A DNA stretch of 64,000 nt from Trogon surrucura (lineage: Eukaryota > Chordata > Aves > Trogoniformes > Trogonidae), in assembly GCA_020746105.1 (NCBI GenBank), contig CM036622.1:42819477-42883476 (forward strand), read 5' to 3'. How positions within the stretch are numbered: position 1 is the first letter of the stretch; the number at the start of each line of letters is the position of its first letter. This document shows positions 23,701 to 64,000 of this stretch, one piece after another. The notes under the pieces are model-generated. The model saw nothing but the letters and a program-made list of their open reading frames with translations, searched no databases and was not told where the DNA came from. The position numbers and the translations under genes are program-made.

Positions 23701-25858
23701 ACAGTAAGTTAAGATTCTTTATGCCTGATACTTTGGTATGCTATCATCTCTAGCTCTCTAAACACTAGCATCAGATCAAAAGATTTTAAGCAGTTCTGTA
23801 GTTCACTGTGATTGGTCAAAAAAAAGTTTAGCTAGAAGCTTACTTGACCCTTGCAGCTGATTAAGAATTATTTCAAGGGGTTAGAGGTTATCTTTAAAAT
23901 ATCATACCACTGTAACTAGTTTTTTCCCACTTTGAGGGTAATGTACCACCAAAGGAGAACAAGTTCTAACTATTTGTAAAGCACTGAAGACAAAGAGCTG
24001 TTGCAATATTGTTTACATTTTTTCGAGTATTTTCCTCAGCATGAAACTGAGATTAATTCTTGCAAGACTAGCTTTGCTAAAGCAGATTATTAGAAATGGA
24101 AGACTGAATTGCACAAAATACCACTCGTTACTTAAAATATATAAAGTGGGAGTGGAAAAAATAGTTTAACTATACATAGGAAAAGTGCTAAAGAACTTAC
24201 CATATTCACACAATGTTGTCTATGGATACGGCTTTAATAACAGGTTACATTTGATTGCTTGCACCTCTTTCATGTAACATTGATTTCGGTAGGATTTGAC
24301 AATTCAGGAATTTTCTGAACCTGAAGCCCTTCACAAAGGGAGCGAGAATCCCCATGTGTTTTGCAACCTGCAAAGATTCTGTTGCACTACATTTGAGTTG
24401 TCACACTTAGCTGTTAAGAATTAGCTCTTTTGGTCCTTCTAGGAATCTTCCTTTTTCTCCACCATTCCCATTCCTTTCCCAGCTACCCGAGAGGACAGCA
24501 GGAAACCTAGCACACACAGATTGCTCAGAATTCCATCAATAAATCTTGTCTTCCAAGGACAACTTGCACCCTCTGCAAGAAGGATCAGTTCATGGGACTC
24601 GAAAGGCACTTGGCAAAACTCCCTAGCAAAATGCCCGGCTTCTGGCACGTGGCCACTGGCTGGCACCACCAGCTAGCACAAGTCATCTTCATCTAACTAG
24701 TACAAACCTGAAAAATAAAAATCTTTGCTAAGTCAGCTGAGAAAAATACCTAAGCAAGAAAAAGATTGCAGGTAATCCTGTTTAAATTATCTTCAAATAA
24801 ACATCTAGCAGATACAAGTTTGTCTTGCATTTAAAAACAGATTTAAATATACCTGTCTGTAATTAGGTTCTATAATACTGCATAGACACTTCTAAGTTCT
24901 AGTAAAAATGTAAGTTCTGGTTGTGAGTTTACAGAACAGTCTGTTAACTTGCATTATATTCTTTAATATGTAGCAGCTTCAGAATGAATAATACTTCGCT
25001 TGTTAGCTAACACTCAGGTGGGTTTATTTTCTATCATCTGACATAAATGAGCACAAACACATACTCAGCATTTTCTCTAAAACAAGTAATTGCTAGAACT
25101 CTTGCTGTTCAGTCCATCTTCCCACACTGCAAGTGGTTACAACACAACAATTTAAACAGAGCATTTATTTAACACAACTTGCCCCAAGTATCCTTTCCCT
25201 ACCCCATCTATCCAGGAGAGGGCAACCACCAGCAGAACTACCATTAGTCTTAAGTGCCACATCCAGCCAAGCTGACTTAGAGCAGCACCGTCTCTTTTAA
25301 GCCTTCTTGCGATAAGTTGAACAGAAGCAGGATGTTTCAATGCTGCATTGAGATTTCAATTTTCTATCTCAAAGAGAAACATCAGTTTTGCACAGTGGAA
25401 ATACAATATTCATAACTGGTCAGAAAGGACAACTCCCAAACCAGACTGCCACCCTGAACCACCAAGAGGTAAGTTATAATTAGATACACGATTAGGAAGC
25501 ATTTATGTCCTCTCTGTTTAATTACGAAATAACTTCACACCTCCTAACTGGAATTACTCATTGCTATTAAATAAAGCCCCATCATTGCCAAGTGTTACTA
25601 GCTCCAAGAAACATAGCGTTCAGGCCTCCGAGTAAGGTGCAGTGAGTGAGATAAAAAGTAGCATGAAGGCACTTGATACCAGCTAAGTTTCATACAGTAG
25701 TTTCACTTTAGAATAAAGGATGGAATAACAGTAAAAACAGACCGATAACTTAAAACACACTCTGAATTGGGCAAGGAAACTTAATTCAGAATCAAACTAG
25801 TGTTATAGGACAACCTGTAAGTGTGCAAAAACATGGAGTAATTTCACTTATCTTGATG
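20799..25858. other. Tail-to-tail interval between ACBD5 and MASTL
   Basis: This AT-rich stretch has no convincing exon. It must hold distal ACBD5 3' UTR (AATAAA at 21578 and 21701 on +) and the MASTL 3' UTR. Minus-strand AATAAA hexamers, read as TTTATT on +, lie at 25164-25169 and 25023-25028, roughly 690-830 bases after the MASTL stop. The short open frames here lack similarity or splice logic and were left out. Confidence 0.6.
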
Positions 25859-44263
<18,405 letters not shown>

Positions 44264-44368
44264 GTCGCGCCCCGGCCCCGCCGGCCCGCCACGGTTCAAA
44301 GCGGCGGCGCCCGCTCCGCCCCGCGGCGTCACCGGCCAACGGTCGGGCGCGGAGGAGGAGGGCGGCGC

Positions 44369-44378
44369 TCTCGCGAGA
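44369..44378. promoter_or_regulatory. TCTCGCGAGA palindrome (BANP/Kaiso-type element)
   Basis: A perfect 10-bp palindrome in the MASTL CpG island. This CGCG motif is a known activating element of CpG-island housekeeping promoters, bound by BANP when unmethylated. That it works here is inference from position and perfect match. Confidence 0.65.
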
Positions 44379-44663
44379 ACCCCGCGCGCCGCCACCGTTA
44401 GGCGTGTAATGGCGGGTGGAGGCGTCGGGGAGGTGAACTGGGCTTCGTGCTCCTGCCTGCGCCGGCGCAGGGCCCGGCCGTGGGCGGGCCTGGGGCTCCC
44501 GCGTCCGGCCAGCGCTGAGGCCGGCTCGAGAGAGACGCCGTGGCTGCCGTTTGCGCAGGCCTCTGCCCGGTGGCAGCTGCTGCCGCGGCCGCCCTGCGGC
44601 GTCAGCAGTGCCGTGCTGCTCCCGGTGGTGCCTTGCCCACAGCCTGAACGTGTTACATGTTTT

Positions 44664-46440
44664 ACCACAGACACAGACGAGCGAATAAAACTTGTTGTGA
44701 TGTTACCCTCGGGATTTGGGAGTGTCGCTCTAGCGCAAGTATTTCCAGTGGGCTCATGTCACTGGCCAAACAACATCACCTCATCATAGTCCTTCTGCCG
44801 TGATCAGAGGGATCTGCTACGAGCGGGTGGCCTGTCCCCTCCTTCCCATGGGATCCTTGAAGGTGGAGGAATTCAGCAGGACTCAGTGTGAGATATTTAG
44901 GATCTTGAAGGTAATACTTGAAAAGAAATAACTGATTTTGGTCCTGTATACTCAATCTCTCATATGCTTCGCTCATGTTTTTTTCACAACTGTTTACTCG
45001 CAAACTCCAAGAGGTGCCCATCCAAGCCAGGATGGCTGGTGTGCAAGAGTACGTTGCCTGTCCAGTCCTCTTATCACTGTTGAGCCCTTGTCGTCTCTTG
45101 ACATTATCAGGATTGGTGATGACAAACTGCTTTCTGGGTGGGTCTTTTATGATCACGAGTTAGAATAATGTGATCTGTTACTTCCCTCAAATTCTTGATT
45201 ACTTCAGCCTCCACTGATCTCAGGCAGGCTTGCTCACTGTTTTCATATTTTCGTTATTTTGCATATCTCCATGGCTACATTTTGCCTTGTTGTGCCATCA
45301 GGGACAGGGGTGGCGTTTACAGTGTGCTCTTGCCAACCTCTTGTTCCCAGAGCATGGGCCTTCTGACAAATTATCTGCGATAGCACCTTATCAGAGCCTT
45401 CTGCTCTCAGTTTGCATAACATGCTCCTCAGTGTTTACGAGTTTTACTGCTCTCAGTTGTGCCCTTGGTCATGCTTTTAACTGTTGCCCTGCTGCTTTTG
45501 TGATGCTTTCGCAGCAATGCTGTTCATAATTCATTCAATCCAGTCTTAATTGTTCTGTTGCAGACTCTACATCAGCAAAGAGCTACCTCTATAGAGGTCA
45601 GAGCAGAACTATGGGTCTCTAACAAACTCAGTGGATTAGTCTTATCAGGCCCGTTTTTTTGGTGTTCTCTCCCTTCCCTCGAGGCAGCACTAGCCATTGT
45701 GCAGCTGTGTGGGTGGAGAACTGCTTCATGGGGTGGATCCACGTAAATGTTCATCACCTTTTATTTTACATTTTTTTAATATTGGGTGATTTTTTCCACC
45801 AAATCAGCTAGCTGAGCCACATGATTTTGATACTGAGAGTGCTAGAGGAAAGCAGAACAGATGTGCATGAAGGCAGGGGAAGGCAACACTGTGGCTGTGC
45901 TGATCCAAATCAGCATAAATCAGTGTAGGATGGCACTTTTGGTGAGGAAAGGAAGAACAGTAAATAACAGTCGTCAGGTGAAAGGAAGAAAATGCAAATA
46001 AACCCCCCAAATAACTGTAAAGCACATGGAAAAAATGGCAAAAGACAGAAAAAAAAGCATAAATATCATAGACCAAATTCTGACATATGTAGATATATGT
46101 GCTCATGATGTCTTCATTGAGATTACATGTGAGTAACAGTATTTCGGTTATTGATACATACATTATTCTGTAAGTTTCTTTCTACATGTGCTTTACTCTA
46201 TCTCCCTGCAAAATATTTTCAGTAATTCAGAAAGGCACCTTGAGTAGTGATTGTAAGGGATGTGACCTAAATGACACACTTTATTGCAGTTTGTTCTAAG
46301 TGCAGTGGCTATGCTGACGTTGATCCTGTTGCTGGTAGCAGCCTGTAGAAAAGGAGGCGGAGGGGACACCTGTCCCTTTCTACACCTGCCTGAAAACAGG
46401 TTGTAGTGAGGTGGGTGTGAGTCTCTTCTCTCAAGTAGGG
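44664..46440. other. Head-to-head interval between MASTL and the CR1 upstream of YME1L1
   Basis: Base composition drops back to AT-rich. No supported exon was found. Minus-strand open frame 44776-45156 (126 codons) has no family I recognise and no splice or promoter support. The stretch may include old LTR-derived sequence, but I could not define ends or duplications. Confidence 0.4.
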
Positions 46441-46705
46441 AGTCATAGGATGGGAGGAAAGAGCCTGAAGTTGCACCGGGGGAGGTTAAGATTGGACATC
46501 AGGAAGAAGTTCTTCACCCCAAGTGTTGTCAAGCACTGAACAGGCTGCCCAGGACAGCGCTTGAGTCACCATCCCTGGAGATATTTAAAAGACGTGTAGA
46601 AGTGGTGCTTCGGGACGTGGTTTAACTGTGGAATTCCCAACCGTTGGGTTAACGGTTGGACTTCATGATCTTAAGAGTCTTTTCCAACCTAAATGACTCA
46701 GTAAT
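46441..46705 (+). mobile_element. CR1 LINE 3' fragment upstream of the YME1L1 CpG island
   Basis: GAAGTTGCACCGGGGGAGGT, GACATCAGGAAGAAGTTCTT and CAGGCTGCCCAGGACAG, then GACTTCATGATCTTAAGAGT and CTTTTCCAACC, are CR1 3' landmarks in + orientation. It abuts the YME1L1 promoter region and lies between the two divergent genes. Confidence 0.9.
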
Positions 46706-47208
46706 TTTCTGACGTGACACCCCGCGGGCCCTCCCCGCCCCGGGCATCCCCGGAGCCCGGCTCCGGCCTCCTCCACCTCTTCCCGCCAGCCTCGCTGCTG
46801 TCCGTGCCGCTGGCCCGGCCGCACGGGAGGCTGGTTTGCCCCTCACCCCCCTCCTCTTCCTCCTCCTCCTCCTCTAACCGGTGGCTCGATCCTGGGCGCC
46901 GGGCAATGCGGGAGAACAGCGGCTGCCTCGCGGCCAGCCGGGGGCGCCGGGCGGGGTACGGCGGGGAGGGGAGACGCGACCCGGAAGCTCTACCGTGCGC
47001 AGCTGCTTCCGGGACAGCTTCGGGCCGGGTCACTGCTGGCCGCAGGGGGCCGCCATTTTCCCGCGGAGCGGAGCGGCGGGGCGCTGCTGCGGGCGGCGGC
47101 GGCGGCTGCCGCAGCGACTGAGCGGCGGAGCCTGACAGGCGGGCACGGCTTCCGCGTCCGGGCTGGGAAGCGGAAGAGGCGCCCGTGGTCGCCGCCGCCG
47201 CCGGGAGG

Positions 47209-63873
<16,665 letters not shown>

Positions 63874-64000
63874 GTAGGATTTTATAAAAAAGACATATAT
63901 GTTACAGTACACAGGAGTTTTCCTGTGTGATTAGGACTTTTACAGAGAAAGAGAGAAGTTTTTATGCTGTTACATGGTTTATTGGTGGTGTTTTGATTTA

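Noticed and set aside
44264-44674. N-terminal extension of MASTL to an upstream in-frame ATG
   Set aside because: The extra residues are arginine/proline-rich translated promoter sequence without similarity to MASTL; the ATG at 44263 aligns with the human start.

Overview
This is a vertebrate nuclear genome window, almost certainly avian. The genes have many short exons and long introns. The repeats include CR1 LINE 3' ends that stop at an ATTCTGTG octamer, and solo LTRs that begin TGTCCTGGTTT, an avian ERV signature. The species cannot be named from the sequence. No prokaryotic-type system, CRISPR array, rRNA or confident tRNA was seen.

Layout. (1) 1-20594, + strand: the 3' part of ACBD5, the peroxisomal tail-anchored acyl-CoA-binding protein. 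Eight coding exons (9240-20594) carry the acidic FFAT-like region, the coiled coil and the C-terminal membrane anchor. The N-terminal ACBP-domain exons were not found in the first 9.2 kb and are probably upstream. (2) 20595-25858: the tail-to-tail space between ACBD5 and MASTL, holding both 3' UTRs. (3) 44263-25859, - strand: complete MASTL (Greatwall kinase), 12 coding exons with matching phases that give a 910-residue protein. (4) 44264-47208: the head-to-head MASTL/YME1L1 interval, with two separate CpG-rich promoters and a CR1 fragment between them. (5) 47209 to the window end, + strand: the first 14 coding exons of YME1L1, the mitochondrial i-AAA protease. They run through the AAA+ ATPase core; the zinc-protease exons lie beyond the window. 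The gene order and orientations match the ACBD5-MASTL-YME1L1 block known in human.

Mobile DNA. The most striking item is a 1.6-kb Tc1/mariner element at 40353-41953 in MASTL intron 2. It has about 190-bp terminal inverted repeats, flanking TA dinucleotides and a long transposase reading frame whose second catalytic-aspartate block (DPKHT-type) has been deleted. Two related solo LTRs lie at 3922-4677 and 57873-58641; the second is flanked by a perfect 5-bp duplication, CTCCC. CR1 fragments lie at about 17945, 29894, 36082, 46441, 53680 and 59685.

The three genes are not known to act in one pathway: peroxisome-ER tethering and lipid traffic, mitotic entry control, and inner-membrane proteostasis. 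The window is an ordinary conserved synteny block. Its novelty lies mainly in the Tc1 element, small lineage-specific coding changes, LTRs placed where they could influence host transcripts, and a pair of unexplained related segments beside LTR 1. Exon boundaries were set by hand from GT/AG sites, phase continuity and protein similarity, so single-base errors are possible.
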